Assembly (NCBI GenBank): GCA_004794655.1
Contig: SMMW01000568.1
Location: 2,159,001 to 2,223,000, forward strand
DNA length: 64,000 nucleotides
Direction of reading: 5' to 3'
DNA from: Marisa cornuarietis
Taxonomy: Eukaryota; Mollusca; Gastropoda; Architaenioglossa; Ampullariidae
The notes under the pieces were generated by a model, which saw only the letters and a program-made list of their open reading frames with translations, had not been told where the DNA came from and did not search any database. This document shows, in pieces, positions 46,487-59,172 of the stretch; the stretch's first letter is position 1; each line of letters begins with the position of its first letter. The position numbers and the translations under genes were made by a program.

Positions 46487-46873
46487 GAACATCCAAATGC
46501 CACTTTGGTCGTTGTCACTCTTATCTTGGGTAAGTCATCTTTCTAAATCACGTTTCAAAGCAATGTTCTCTGTGGTCAAGCCTCTTTGAATTTACCGAGA
46601 GGTGACTTAATAAAAGAAGGAAAGAAAACACCTCACGAGTATACAGTTTGTAGAGAATGTGTTCAGGAATTTAAAGAAAATGAAAACAAAATTCGGAACC
46701 CTCAATAGTCTGTTAAAAACTACTCTGTTCTTAAGTCTGCAATGGGAAATCATTGCTAATTCAGCAAGATCCGAAAACAAGGGCGAGAGAGTTAACAGGG
46801 TGCAAGGGAGAGAACCTTGTACTTAACGAAGGAAATTCTAAAGTTTCTTCCCTTGTCTCCGTGTACCGCAATG
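46487..46873 (+). pseudogene. Orphan lectin exons 2-3 (copy 2)
   Basis: The exon 2 end reads NATLVVVTLILG before a clean GT donor (TTGG|GTAAGT at 46530), but its acceptor is not recognisable. Exon 3 is 46799-46873 (75 nt, phase 1; GCKGENLVLNEGN) with acceptor TTAACAG and donor G|GTAAAC. No exons 4-5 follow on this strand before the oppositely oriented lectin F. Confidence 0.6.
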
Positions 46874-47892
46874 GTAAACCTGTGGACAGAACGTCCGGAA
46901 ACGCCACAAGGGACCTGCAAATAAAATTATTTTCCTTCTGTCTGTAGCTTGTAAACCAGTAACAGTTACAACAATAAAAAAGTTATGTGAGAATATCTTC
47001 TTGAAGTTTTAAAAATAACTTTGTCAACAACAAAATCAATTAAAAAATAAAAAGTCGGAAGTGATGCTTTGGTACTTGCCATCATTTAATCATCTGTTTT
47101 TTTTCTTTATCCCTTTGCCTTTCTCGCTCTCCTTATTCCTGTTCTTCCTGATGATTCCTTTTTTCTCTCTTTGCTCTTCGTTCTTGCTTATCCTCAATAG
47201 GGCGATAACAGCGAAAACACATTTAGGAACAGAGAAAAAAATGTTATATCATTGCATTTATATTTGTAAATGTATTGCTTGGTATTTCTGGCACTAGACA
47301 AGTTTAATGGGATCATTTTTTATTTTGTTCAGTACTGCTTTGATCGTTTTAGCTGCATTGTTCCAATCGCATTTAGGGGGAGTGCAGTGTTTTCTGGAAA
47401 TTACTGATATAGCTAGACTTAAGGATATTTCTTTCGTGTAAGTTCAAGAGCATTCTGTATACAATGCTTGACAGTTGCAGTGTAGCCATAAGCGAGGGAC
47501 ACGACGAGAGTCACTGTTCGTGTTGCTGTCTATTCATTACCCTGCAATTTACGGCAAACTGTTGTCTCTCAGGGAAGACCTGTTTATCTACCCAACCATC
47601 TAGCCAAGGATTTATTCAGCCAGCGATTTTTCTATCCATCTACACATGTAATGATTCAAGGATTTATTCATCATGTGATTCATCGAACCTCGTGGTGCAG
47701 GCTATCGTGGCAGGAGAAACCCAGATAAGTGACAGTGACGTGACAGTGTCCTTGATCCGGGTCTATCACCGCAGGCTACTGCTGTAAAACACTCATCGTC
47801 ATCATCACCCGCGTTTAGGCTTGTTCATCCTTTTTTTAAGACATCAACTGTGAATGTTGCACATGACTTTGAAATTCTTGTCTTTAAAAACC
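46874..47892. other. Intergenic, nothing recognised
   Basis: AT-rich with a T/C-rich tract near 47095-47190. A 107-codon open frame at 47464-47787 shows no recognisable domain and has no counterpart in the paralogous block, so I do not call it. Confidence 0.4.
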
Positions 47893-48414
47893 AGCCCGAA
47901 CGGTTTGCTTTTTTCAGATATCGGTAGATATAGTCGATATAGAACTAACCTGTAAATTTTGCCTCAAAAACCTCTCCGTTAAAATTATCCGCTACAATTC
48001 GCACCTGCGATGAACAAGCGCCGCTAACAGTGTACTACGTCACACTAGTGCACCATTCACAACACTGGCAGCCGTCAACAACAAACACAAGAGAATGAGT
48101 TAAAGCGGATTATTCGGACGCTGAAAGTCTGTATTTCTCGTGGTTCTAAAAAAGCTGCTACTTTAGCACGAGATATGCAGAATAATTCAAACTGTCACTC
48201 ATTCTCTCTCTCTGTTTGGTGTTGACTGCTGCCAGTGTTGTAAATAGCGCACTAGTGTGACTTAGTACACTGTTAGCCACGCTCATTGATCGCAGGTTCG
48301 AATTGTGTACTTTTTAATTAACGGATGTTTTTTTTGGAGGCTGAAATTTACAGGTTAGGTTCATATCGCCTATATCTAACGATATCTGCAAAAAACGCAA
48401 ACCATTCAAACAGG
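47893..48414. mobile_element. Long-TIR foldback element (copy 2)
   Basis: The same family as 39496-40040. About 200-bp inverted ends begin near CGGTTTGCTTTTTTCAGATATCGG and end at the inverse, near AAACCATTCAAACAGG. Between the ends is a stretch with its own smaller palindrome (TTTCTCGTG / CACGAGA). No coding is seen. Confidence 0.75.
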
Positions 48415-49125
48415 AAGGATAATATCGGAGGAAGCTTAGAGTAGCAGATAATAGTACTACAGATCTTCAAGTATTTGTAACATTGTACAAATTATACGCA
48501 GATCTAAAATGGAATTAAATGTAAATGTTTGTTAATGTTACCATTGTTCGTCCTTTTCTTAAAGAACGCCCAACGACACTGCATTTTTCTAATATAGCCC
48601 CCACCCACACCCTAACGTAGATAACTTGTCTCTGTTTTTTAGTCCTGAGTTCCAGAATTCACATGCAGAAAGTACTCTGTAAGTGTTGTCAAATGAAAAA
48701 TATGATAAGGATGTTAAGTCATCAGATCGCTACAAATTTGTCTGATCAGTCATCTCTTGTGCGGTATTTGTGTGCAAGAGACGACGGCTACCTGTGCCGA
48801 GAAAGAACGAGAGAGCTCTGACTACAAGCCACCGTCCCTGATATCTCTGTGACATGGACGATATTATAACAGCAGTTTCACATTTTGATATATCTGTTAC
48901 ATATACGATATTACTAACACCTGTCTTACATTGACTAGCTCCTCAGGTCTTTCATTACAATTGAGAACAACTCAATGGTGGGAGGAGTGTTCATTACGGT
49001 TCTTTATTTAGTAAATATTAGCATGACCAGCACTCGCCCATGTGACATGATAAGAGCAGGAGACTGTAAGCAGCTGACTGAACGTTACTAACGTACAGTG
49101 TAGACAGCACATGATTTGTCATTCA

Positions 49126-52100
49126 CTACGTCTTGATGTTTACCTCACAAACAAACCCCTGGGTCTTGGTGCAGTAAAGGTCGTTCAGCATGATAGAGCT
49201 CACGACAGCGGTAACGTAGCCAAGTTCGATACAATTCTCACTGTTGTCCCAGTTGTCCGGTTGGGCGCTGAACCAGAGTCCGCTATCTTTTGTCAAGGGG
49301 GTGCGGTCACTCCACTGGAGGCGTCCCTCCTCTTTAATGCGAGTCGCTCCAACCCACCAACGTTGACCTATAGGCTGGAGCACTTGACCTGAGCACAAAG
49401 AATGATTTCCTTTTTTAATGAACGTTTTTCCAAAGGTCTGCTTTACAATTTAATGTGTAAGGAAAAGACAGAGATAAAATGCACTTTCTTGCCCTTTCCC
49501 ATCTTTCTAACTTCAACAATACACCATAACACCATCTGGACTAGACAGAGTATTAATGTCCTTTATTAGTGTTTTTATTAAGAAACTAAAAACTTCAATA
49601 ACACGCTTTTTTAGAAATTATAGTCAGGTTTACCTAAGAACATATCCACCCATTAAGGGAAAATGCGGAAAATTTTTTAGCGGCGACGCAATAATCGCCA
49701 CATGACTCTTACGCTTATGTAATTAAGAAATATTGTATGCTTAAAATAGTAACTAGATTTCACTGACAAGCACTAAAGAGAAAAGTTGTTTTATGTCTCT
49801 CCCCTTTAGACAATATTATTAATACATCACTCAGTCACATTTGCTGATACAAACATACACATACAAAACTCACGATATTACGGTATTTTATATTATGATA
49901 AGTTCATAACCAACACTTTTGCGTTCATCGTGTTCTCGAGAACACAGTTAATACCGAGTTTATGACACTTTTATAACAACTCAGCGTCGGAATGCCTTTT
50001 GTTATTTTTGGATGCAGTAATTTACCATTTCTTCGCACTACACTTCATTAGTATTGTAGATGACAGTAACATTTGTATCAACTTACACGTGTTCATCAGA
50101 TTCAGCAAGGCCGGGCCATCCTCCTCACGTGACTTGAAGTAAAAGAGATGAGCTCCGTCAGTTTGACAGCGCGTCTTGGCGGTCTGGTAGTCTTGTTTGT
50201 CTGTGTACAGCTTCAGACAACGCTTGTTGTAAAGCACATAGCCCTTCTCCACAGGACAGGCACCTGTACATACAAGTTTACGTCGGAAAACGTATTATAT
50301 TTTCCCATGACTTATATACGGTTGTTGTGTCAAGAGCTGACCTTTAAATTAAATTAAATTTAAAATAGCACCCCTTTGCGTTGTAAGTGTAAGGCAGTGT
50401 GTATGGTGTAATGGCTGTCAATCTTTGTCTGAATGTTGAATGATATTCGTGCGACTCAAGAGAAGGCAGTTACAATAGACAGTGATAGGTTGAGATTATC
50501 CGTGTGTTTGTGTGTAAGGTTGAATGAAGGCTGTAATAGGAGTTGGTTCGGAAACTACCCTGACTGACTTACTGGAAAATCCCTCTACTCCACGCGTGAG
50601 CTCACCGTCACCAGTTTCCGAATTGAGTTTACAGGTTGATAGCATGGTCTACATGAAAGGAGTCAACGGTGTTGTGTATCGCCAGGTGAAATGTTAGTAC
50701 GACAAATTGAGTGAAGCGAGACCTTTGTGCAAAGATATTTGAAACAGGGATGAGTAGCCATGAGATGTCACTGCATCAGCACCGACAGTGGCAGCAAAGA
50801 CTCGCCTTCTCCAACCATGGTGACATGACTCTTGTCTAGCATAAACCTAAGATGTGCTACATAGAGGGCTACTACCAGTTCACTTAAACAAGGTGCTCCT
50901 AAAAGCACCGTGAAAAGGAAAAATGTGAAAAACTGATAGGTAGGTATGACCCGTGAAGAGTCGATCAAATGACCTACAGTCAGTGTGTAAATAACTAAGC
51001 CAAAGCACCGTTAGTCTGTGCTAGCCATATTCAAATGAAGGTTATTTTCTTATCAATTAGGGACAATTTTACTTCAAATAATAAAGGTGTTGTCCAGCAC
51101 ATACTATAATGACAGTGAATCTCTCCCCCTTTAAAAAATATTTAAGAAAAACTTTTTATATCATGAAGTCAGGAGTCAACACTCCGACTAATGTGCCGCA
51201 CACAAACTGTTTAGTCGCTTACCTTTACAAGCCTCGTCTTCTATTCTAACTTATGCAAAAGAGCCTAATATATCCTAATCACCCAGTTCTCTAAAGATTA
51301 GGTTTGTAACGGTACACAGCTACACCTCCTCACCTCTATTACACTCAGCTCTACATGTCTATGTTCAATGGGATTAGACTATATAAATAAAAATTGTTAT
51401 TATTGCTGACTACACAAATGATACTTATAATTATTATCATCATCCTTATCCTGGAATATAAGAATAATGAAACAGCTTAAATTGAGACTCTTGCTGTAGT
51501 CATAAACTATATTGTCACTGTTAATGCAGCTTTACCGTCAACGCTCGGACACGAATGAGCGACAGTGCTGTTAACGTTTGTATTCACCACGTCTGGGCGC
51601 AAGTTCTCACCAGTGGCACCTAAATAAAAAGAAAAAAAAATAGAGATTAGTCACCTACAACAGGTAACAGTCTCTCAGGTTATATAACTGTTTCTGTGGG
51701 ATCAAAGCTCGAGGATGTGTTCACAAAACGTTATTTTAATCTCAAAGTGTGTGTCCTCCCTACAGTTCATGCCTTCCAGCCCCCACGGTGTGCCTTATAG
51801 TAGCCTTATATTTCTGGTTGTCTGCTTCTGGATGTCTACTAGTCTTTTCTAGAGACTGTTTACACCCTCTGGAGTCCATCGATAGTTCTTAGATCAAATT
51901 AACCGACTACGTTTCTCCATATCGCTGTATAGTGCTGCTCGAAGACAGTTTCTGGTCCTTTAGTTCTTTGCTTTCAGGTTATTTTGCCCTGTTTTTGGTT
52001 CCCCTATTCCAGCAATACGTTTTTAAGCATACATAAGAAACGGGTGATCGAAGACATCAGAAGCTGTAGATTGTTTCAAGATTTTTCCCTTAACTGTCAT

Positions 52101-53117
52101 AGCGATTGTTTCAAAGATCTGCTCAACGATTAAATGCTATTAAATTGGTCCTGCAGTATCATAATGCTTATTTTACATAAATATATTAATATATGTTCTG
52201 TTATTAATAAACTTTTTATTGCGGTGATCAGCAAACCTACATTTCTAATTGTCTTTGATCCTTTACCTGCTTATTACATGCATTTTATATAACATGTATT
52301 TGTAATGTATATTTTAATCATGAGTTTGATTTATTCTGTCAATGTAACTGTAGTATTGTCAAGGTAACAACAGAAGTGATGCTTCACTAATAAACTGATT
52401 ACAAATAAAGTTTTTTAACATTCAAAAAGAAGTGATAAAATAACTTGCCCAAGGTGACAATCACGACACAGGTCAGTGCTAGTCGTGTTATGAAGGTGAC
52501 ACGAGGTGGTCGTGAGGTGGCCTGAAAAAAATTAGTAACTACACAGTGTCATACGATTACTAGTGATAAGGGCTGTAGTGTTAGTGCCGCACTCTTGCTT
52601 TCCATACAAGTCGCGTGGACACGCGGCCAAACGGGCCCGCGAAGGATAGATAAGATAGCTGAACTGTGACACGTCCTTTTGTCCATCCGAAGATGGTGGA
52701 GGTACTGAGAGTGTAATTAGTCCGAGGCGACGGAGATTACACCCCACTGACCATCCTCGCGTGTCCTCCCCAAGGTTCACGACACACAGACGATGGCCTT
52801 TGATCGAGTATACCAATAAGCAACACAAGTGAAGAGAAAAAATAAACACATTCTTTAAGTGCACTAACGAAAGATAAATAAAAGGCTTCATTGACTATCT
52901 GTTGAATATAAAGCATGAATCGAAAACAAAAATAATATTTAAATAGTAATCAAAAAAAGTAAAATCTGCTAGATGCTAAGTTTGTCAGTCATTTGATTAC
53001 GATAGCTTCGTTATTTTCTTTTTTGATATTCTTAAAAGGATTGAAGCACTTCTGTAAAGTTATCAAACTTATACAAAATTTAGATAAGTAGTTTTATCGT
53101 GCATCAACTCTTACCAT
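49126..53117 (-). CDS. Lectin F: secreted C-type lectin, QPD type, five exons
   Basis: Minus-strand exons: 53117-53115 (ATG), 52521-52449, 51619-51536, 50263-50087, 49388-49126. The sum is 600 nt, 199 residues, all in frame. The signal core is TRLALTCVVIVTLG. The 28-residue stalk has a potential N-glycosylation site (NST). The lectin domain shows CPVEKGYVLYNKRC, TRCQTDG, WWVGATR, LQWSD, QPDNWDNSENC, an insertion of about three residues before MLND, and FVCE. Exon 4 is 3 nt shorter than in its relatives because the donor has moved to T|GTAAGT. The stop comes one codon early (CAG to TAG). Intron 2 has the GC donor (GG|GCAAGT). This is the cleanest complete gene in the window. Confidence 0.8.
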
Positions 53118-53660
53118 CTGAACACAGTTATACTTCTCGCTGTTTTCACGTAGTTCGTAGAGGAGAGACCACGGACTGTCTGAACACAGCGCGGCATCAG
53201 CAATTTATACTCACCTCCAGCTTCCCAGCGGACATCGGGGGTAAACAGTATGTGATAGAAGATGAGCCAGTAACAACAGGTATTCACGCCTGAGAGGCGT
53301 GGTGTGACATGAACACGCCCTGTCATCATCATGCTATTTTATCGTTTGCAACTCGAACGCAATTCAAAGCTCGCGCACCAATGACATATCGAGACAACCG
53401 AGTTAAGGCACAAGAATAGGGATCGAAAATGAATGATTTTGCTGGAATAGTGGGGGTGAACTTGGGAAGTTGAATGTGACGTCACTGGACGAAGCAATAT
53501 GGTGGTCTCCATGTCTCGTCCTAAAGCTGCACCATTTTACTAACGAAACACATTTCTGTCCTCACCTCCTGAGATCAGTCTGTTTTCAGTTCTCCAAATA
53601 ATCGGCAAACACTTCTGCCGAAATACATCGTCGTATTTTACACGACGGCTTTCAACAGGA
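51950..53660. repeat. Left arm of second inverted repeat (partner about 56580-59460)
   Basis: This arm holds promoter, exon 1 and exon 2 of lectin F plus flanks. In reverse complement the same order occurs at 56.58-59.46 kb. The arms are separated by about 2.9 kb that contains the rearranged mariner and an X-block fragment. Confidence 0.75.
53115..53301 (-). promoter_or_regulatory. Lectin F promoter, 5'UTR and exon 1
   Basis: On the minus strand: the perfect palindrome CACGCCT-CTC-AGGCGTG (53301-53285), TATAAATT (53209-53202), TTCAGA (53184-53179), then ATG (53117-53115) with GTAAGAG directly after it. The palindrome is the most symmetrical of the four copies. Confidence 0.7.
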
Positions 53661-55205
53661 AACAAACAGAAAACCTAGTACAGCAAAAAGTCATCAAGAA
53701 AGTCGTTGAGGGCTGGGAGGCAGGGCATTACTAGAAAATAATTTGAGTACAGTGCTTCATAATTGTCTTCTTCTTATGCATATATCGATAGGACACACTT
53801 AGAATAACGAAGAAAAAAAACATTTAAATGTAGCTATTAGTTGTCAACGAAACTGTTTTCACATGATAGTGATTTCTCACGCTTATGACTTTTTCACTCC
53901 TTTACGTAACAAAATTACAAAAATGTACAAATGAAGTTTCAAAACTCGTTGCCTAACTAAGGTAACAAAATATCCGAGTCAATTTTAAAGATCTATGTAT
54001 GAACAAACAGCATGCAAATTAGCTTTATCTTCATTATTAAAGTTAAAAGATGACAACAGATGAAAGAAAAAAAAAACATCTAAGAGTAGTCTTTAATTCT
54101 TTGAAGAAAGGTTAGTACAATAAGATAACAAGAAAATTTAAAAATATTAATGCCTATTATAGTACTGTTTTAAGTTTTTAGATCTATGTAGAATTCAGCG
54201 ATGTCTAGTAGTGGGATCTTGTGCTCAGGTAACAGAGGGCGCTGGTAGTGGGGATGCAGGAGCTGTGGCTGTCCCTGGTGTGATATTGTTCTTATCAAAT
54301 CGACCGTAAAATACATTTAGCCAATCAGGGACAGTGGCGTCTAATTAGTTGTTGGTATTGTCTTCCTTTAGTCGGTGACGGGTTGGAAGTATGACACACT
54401 TGAAAGGCGGTTGAAATTCCACTTTACTCTGAAGGTTGCTTCATCCCCGAACCTGTATACATCGTTTTTCACTAATTTCTGCAGTAAAGGGCTAAAGCAT
54501 ACTTGCTGGCAGTGCAAGTGCCTAGGTCATTGTGTTGCCTTGGTTTTAAGCCGTGCAACTGCACCCTTACCCTAGTACAACCCCAAATCAAATAGTTTCT
54601 CTTGGGAAGGAAGGAGCATTGAAGGCATGTGTTTTTACTCCCCAAACAGGGGAGATAACCACGCTTATCTGTGGCATTTATTTACGTGGTCCTTGTTGTT
54701 TTGGTCTTGTATGTGAAGTTTTCTTGGTTTTGGAGTGTTGGTATTTAGTTGTGTAGGTCTGAGAGTAAGGTGTTGAATGAGGGTGGATGGGTATATGGGG
54801 GTAGCGTGACGTGTATGGTAGTGCGCTTATTGTTTATTTTGTTGATGCGAAAAAAACGGGAAATAAAAGAAAGAAGACAGTAAAAAAAGTTATTTGACCT
54901 ACATTATGGTCGAAGGGTGGGGGGCTGTCTAAGAAGCTAAAGAGTTGTTAGGCGACTGGCACACCGATTATCAACTACTCAAAGGAGTGACTGATGTCGC
55001 CCACAGTTGATCATCAATGACGTGATGAGTGAATAAATTATCGAGTGACTAGCCTGTTTACTAAAGGCTCTCATTATTGACATCCGAGCAACATGTACAC
55101 TGTAAAAACCTGTTTGAAAAGAATAAGGACAAAAGATTGATTGGATTAGACAGTCATTACTTGGTCTTCTAACGCCTAGACATGCTTCTCAGATCACCCA
55201 CCTAT
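53661..55205. other. Spacer between inverted arms, nothing recognised
   Basis: No homology to other parts of the window was noticed and no domain is visible in the short open frames. The longest plus-strand frames (54375-54756) lack splice or domain support. Confidence 0.4.
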
Positions 55206-55773
55206 CCACGCAAATATACAAGGTATGGCAGAAAGTAATGAGACTGATTTAGGGGGTTGGGGAACCACAGGAATACCTTTTGAGGTAAAAAGTTTCGTGA
55301 CGGAGAGGAGGATGTGACATGGGGCGTTGTCATGATGGAGCATCCATCTGTCTGCAATGTCTGGTCTCACGCGAATGAACATTTTTCTGAGCCTTTCAAG
55401 GACGTTTTTATAAAAAAACTTTTTGACAGTGTGAGGAACAAATTCTTTGTGGACGTTTCCCCTTCTGTGGTTCCCCAACCCCCTATTCACCTCACCTCAG
55501 CCCCAGTGACTTTTTCCTTTTCCTAAACTGAAAAATGTCCTCAAGGGAGGTCATTTCGGGACTTTATAAAACATCCAAAAGAGTGTAACGGACATGCTGA
55601 AGACCATACCGGTTGAAGACTTCCAGCGCTGCTACCAAAAGTGGGAACAACGTCTCCATCGGTGGGTAGCTGCCCAAGGGAACGATTTTGAAGGGTATAA
55701 CATTGATGTTTGAAAAAAAAAAACTTTGGTAAATAAAAAAATCAGTCTCAATACTGCCACACCTCATATTCCT
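55206..55773. mobile_element. Rearranged mariner element with inverted transposase segment
   Basis: The ends are mariner-like inverted repeats (ATACAAGGTATGGCAGAAAG at left; the CACACCTCATAT phrase at right, inverse). Between them the transposase is in two orientations. On the minus strand (about 55475-55250) are VHKEFVPHTVKKFFYK, RVRPDIAD and the catalytic HHDNAPCH region (about 55322-55345), ending GIPVVPQPP. On the plus strand (about 55463-55713) VVPQPP is followed by the C-terminal part (VTDMLKTIPVEDFQ, CYQKWEQRLH, stop near 55713), with a stop in it. The N-terminal DNA-binding region is absent. It is not active on its own. Confidence 0.8.
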
Positions 55774-56580
55774 GGAAAATGACAGCGACGCCTTGTGGTA
55801 ATATGCTGGCGACCTGTGACAGGAAATGCCGGATCACCTATGCTAAAAGACCCACATTTTTCTGCCAGTGTAACAAGTGGTGCTTCTTCAAAAGTTACAA
55901 CAATGTCGACCGAATAGATCGAAATTTACAGAAGTTGTTGTGTGGTCTGTTGTGGTAAGTCTTAGGTTATCAAGAATCTAGGATGATTTTAGCATGTAAT
56001 AGATTGTAAAAATGTTTGGCTTAGTTTTGAAACGTATATCTGTGAAGCCCGATGAATGATTTGGTAAGCATATTTAACATCCACTCAAATTTCCTGTATC
56101 TCCACGGTTGGAAATGACACAAACAACAGGGGTTTTCTGGAGATCATCGAAATAAAAGAAAACCTGTTTCAACGACTCATGATCGAGTGTCACATTGCAT
56201 AGTATTATGAGTTGAATCAATAACGCAAATCTCTTGTTTATGATATATTTTTGAAAAAGTAGTTTGAATACAAAATAAGACATCACTGTCCCGTCCACAT
56301 GCTAATCCTTGTGTATTATGTCGTATTTGACTGGATTATCGCTCATTGTTTAGCGCATAGCCTTCTGTTACCTATTTATGGTTGTATAAACTGCGGATGG
56401 CCTTATTGGGGATGCTAGTGTCAACATGTCTGTTTTGCTTCCTGTGGAGAGATATATATCTCTTAATATTTGCAAACATTTGTATAGCAGGAGATTTTAC
56501 GTGGTAACAGCCTAAAGTTCTGTGATAGGTTTTTGCTATACTAGTTTTTTGTATAGTTTGCTTCCTATTGAAATATGTCG
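55774..56580. repeat. Spacer with partial X block (copy 4)
   Basis: About 55970-56520 matches 36930-37470 in the same orientation. The candidate unknown exon is not included. No gene is seen in 55774-55970. Confidence 0.6.
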
Positions 56581-57312
56581 TGTAAGGTACGACGATATAT
56601 TTCGGCAAAATTGTTACCCTATTCTTTGGAGGAAAGAAAACAGACTAATCTCAGGAGGCGAGGTCAGATGTGTGTTTTGCTAGTAAAATTGAGCAGTTCC
56701 AAGGCGAGACATGGAGGCCACCATATCGAGTGACGTCACTTGGTGTCGAGGCGCAGTAGCAGCCTCACAGTCATTCAACTTCCTACGTTCCTCCCCACTA
56801 TTCCAGCTCAATCATTTATTTTTGATTTCTTCCATTGTTATTTGACTCGGTTATCTCGATAAAAAAATTGTTTCTGGCCCACCTTCTCTCACAAACTGTT
56901 TACTCCCGATGTCAGCTGGGAAGCTGGACGTGAGTATATGTTGCTGATGCCGCGCTGTGTTCAGACAGTCCGTGGTCTCTCCTTTACGAACTACGTGAAA
57001 ACAGCGAGAAGTACAGGCGTCTTCAGATGGTAAGAGTTTATGCACAAGACTACTTATTGAAATTTTATAGAAATCTGGGCACTTTACTCTTGCGCTGCAG
57101 TCCTTTTGAGAAAACAGAAAATAAAACTTAACGAAATCATCGCAATCAAGTGATTGACAAATCTAGCAGATTTTACTTTTAATGATTATTATTGACAAGT
57201 TTTTTTCGATTCATGTTTTATATTCAATAAATTGCTACTGAAACCTTATTTTTTTATCCTCCGTTAGTGCACGTAAAGATTGTGTTTATTTTTCTCTTTC
57301 CGCGTGTTGCTT

Positions 57313-57410
57313 TTTTAAAATTTCATATCACAATACAGTACAGCAATACAATAGCGCTAACAAAGCTCCCACATAGATAAGAAACAAAAAAGCACATAAA
57401 CCACAAAAAG

Positions 57411-57486
<76 letters not shown>

Positions 57487-58367
57487 ATGCAAACTGTCCT
57501 TTTACATCTTCTTCCTTCATTTCTTCTACCTTTTCTTGCATACAATGCACAAATAAAATTACATTACATGAAGTAAACTGTCACCATCACTCTTCTATAA
57601 ACAGGTTCTTATACAACTTCACATTAAGTCCAAAGCATTAAGGTCCATATCTTTAAACCTACCCCACTATATTTAATCTTTTGGATTAATCTTTAGCATT
57701 ATACACTTTATAAATTAATTTTCTAGATACTTCATAATAAATCTAACAGTGTCATCAATAATAATATAAACAAGCTGCCATGATCCTATATAAGAGGAAA
57801 AAAGCATTTACATAGTATTTATTAACCCAGCGAGAGCAGCTACATTCTTGTAGAGGTTAACAGTATATTGGACCAACTGAAATCAACTTTGTTGCCCAAT
57901 TAAGCCTTGGATTGCTCAGAATAAAAATGGCTGCCTTTAAAAGATGTAGAGCATTAAGAAGACCAAAATTTACCCCATGTGCTGTTTTAGTCTGAGTGCT
58001 TTTAAACCAAATTCAGTTGTCTCTTGTAAAGTTCTTTAAAACAATAAGTTTAAGAAACAGTCAGTTGTCAGATTGACTTTCATTTAAAAGTATCTAAGAT
58101 CATGTTACAAGGTTTTGATACAAAAGCCACTGTTGATTAAATTCCTTTTTTCTGTTTAGTTTATGAAAAGCAGCTTTTTCTGTCAAAAATCTGTATTTTA
58201 CGTGGTATTTAAAGTCCTGGGCTACAGGGATTAGATTCTGGAGAGTGCTCTTATAGATAAAGAACTTGGCTGAGAGTATAATAATGTCTAATACTTTATC
58301 TGTTAGTAGTTTTGGAGCCATACCAAAGAGAATGAGTTCTTCAGTTAATGTAACTGTCTTTGTGTGT
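57313..58367 (-). mobile_element. 5'-truncated L1-like LINE
   Basis: Flanked by the 11-bp direct repeat GCGTGTTGCTT (57302-57312 and 58368-58378); lectin F intron 1 shows the empty site. The minus strand carries the end of an L1/Tx1-type pol (LLTDKVLDIIILSAKFFIYK, then KYRFLTEKAAFHK and QQWLLYQN, stop near 58100). A 3'UTR with a long CA run and a terminal A stretch (TTTTAAAAAA next to 57313) follow. Confidence 0.75.
57413..57479. repeat. (CA)n microsatellite
   Basis: A pure CA run of about 65 bp in the 3'UTR of the L1-like fragment. Confidence 0.95.
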
Positions 58368-58629
58368 GCGTGTTGCTTATTGGTGTATTCGATTGCATGC
58401 CATCATCTGTGTAGTTACTAATTTATTTCAGGCCACCTCACGATCACATCGTGTCCCCTTCATAACACGACTAGCTCTGATTGTCCCATTTGGCAAGTTA
58501 TTATTCTTGATCAGTTTATTAGCAAAGCATCATTGCTGTTGTTGCCCTGACAACACTTTCATTACCTTGACAAAATTAATAAAACTCATTGTTTAAATAT
58601 ATGTTATAAATGCATATTACATAAAATAC

Positions 58630-59172
58630 GATTGCCAGACACTTAATCCCCGACACTTAATCCCCTAGAATTTAATCCCCAGACACTTAATCCCCAGACA
58701 CTTTATCCTCAAAATGAAATTTCAACTAAAAAAATTATGAAGTGAACGAAAAATTTAATTCAAATTCAAATAATTATTTTCATGTAAACATCAAAATAAG
58801 TTTGACAATTAAAATAATACTTAACTTCAACATTTATAACATTAGTTCATAGTTTTTACGACCAGTGGTCTGGTCCTGGTCAGTATGGCCTTGGAACTGG
58901 CTGGTTATGTTAGGGAGTCCACCTAGTATTGCCTAGAGGGTAGATCGCTAATTGTAAACCCAGCGCATCACACTCTTACCAGAGTTACCCAGAGTTACCA
59001 CGAGACACATTTCTCTTACGGTTATAATATTTCATCCCTAGTTTTGAGTGCTGTGTCGCGATTTTGGGGCATTTTTTAGGATGAAGTGTCTGGGGATTAA
59101 GTGTCCGGGGGATGAAGTGTCGGGGGGATTAAGTGTCGGGGATTAAGTGTCCGGGGATTATGTGTCCAGTCA
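58630..59172. mobile_element. MULE-like non-autonomous element (copy 2)
   Basis: The same family as 35760-36103 but reversed. The left end repeats ACACTTAATCCCCAG about five times and the right end holds the inverse repeats. The flanking direct repeat ACATAAAATAC (58619-58629 and 59173-59183) is 9-11 bp. An internal stretch of about 160 bp (58865-59020) is absent from copy 1. Confidence 0.75.

Larger units (their letters stand above)
56934..58492 (+). pseudogene. Lectin H: orphan promoter, exon 1 and exon 2
   Basis: TATATG (about 56934-56940), TTCAGA (56960-56965) and ATG (57027-57029) with GTAAGAG follow the family layout, but the upstream palindrome is missing. Exon 2 is 58432-58492 (61 nt), preceded by TTTATTTCAG and followed by a GC donor (TTTG|GCAAGT). 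It is in frame but four codons shorter, which cuts the hydrophobic core to RLALIVPF. No stalk or lectin exons follow on this strand in the window. Lectin F lies head to head about 3.9 kb away (ATG to ATG). Confidence 0.65.

Noticed and set aside
47464..47787. 107-codon open frame
   Set aside because: No domain, no paralogous counterpart, no splice sites fitting the family. Probably chance.
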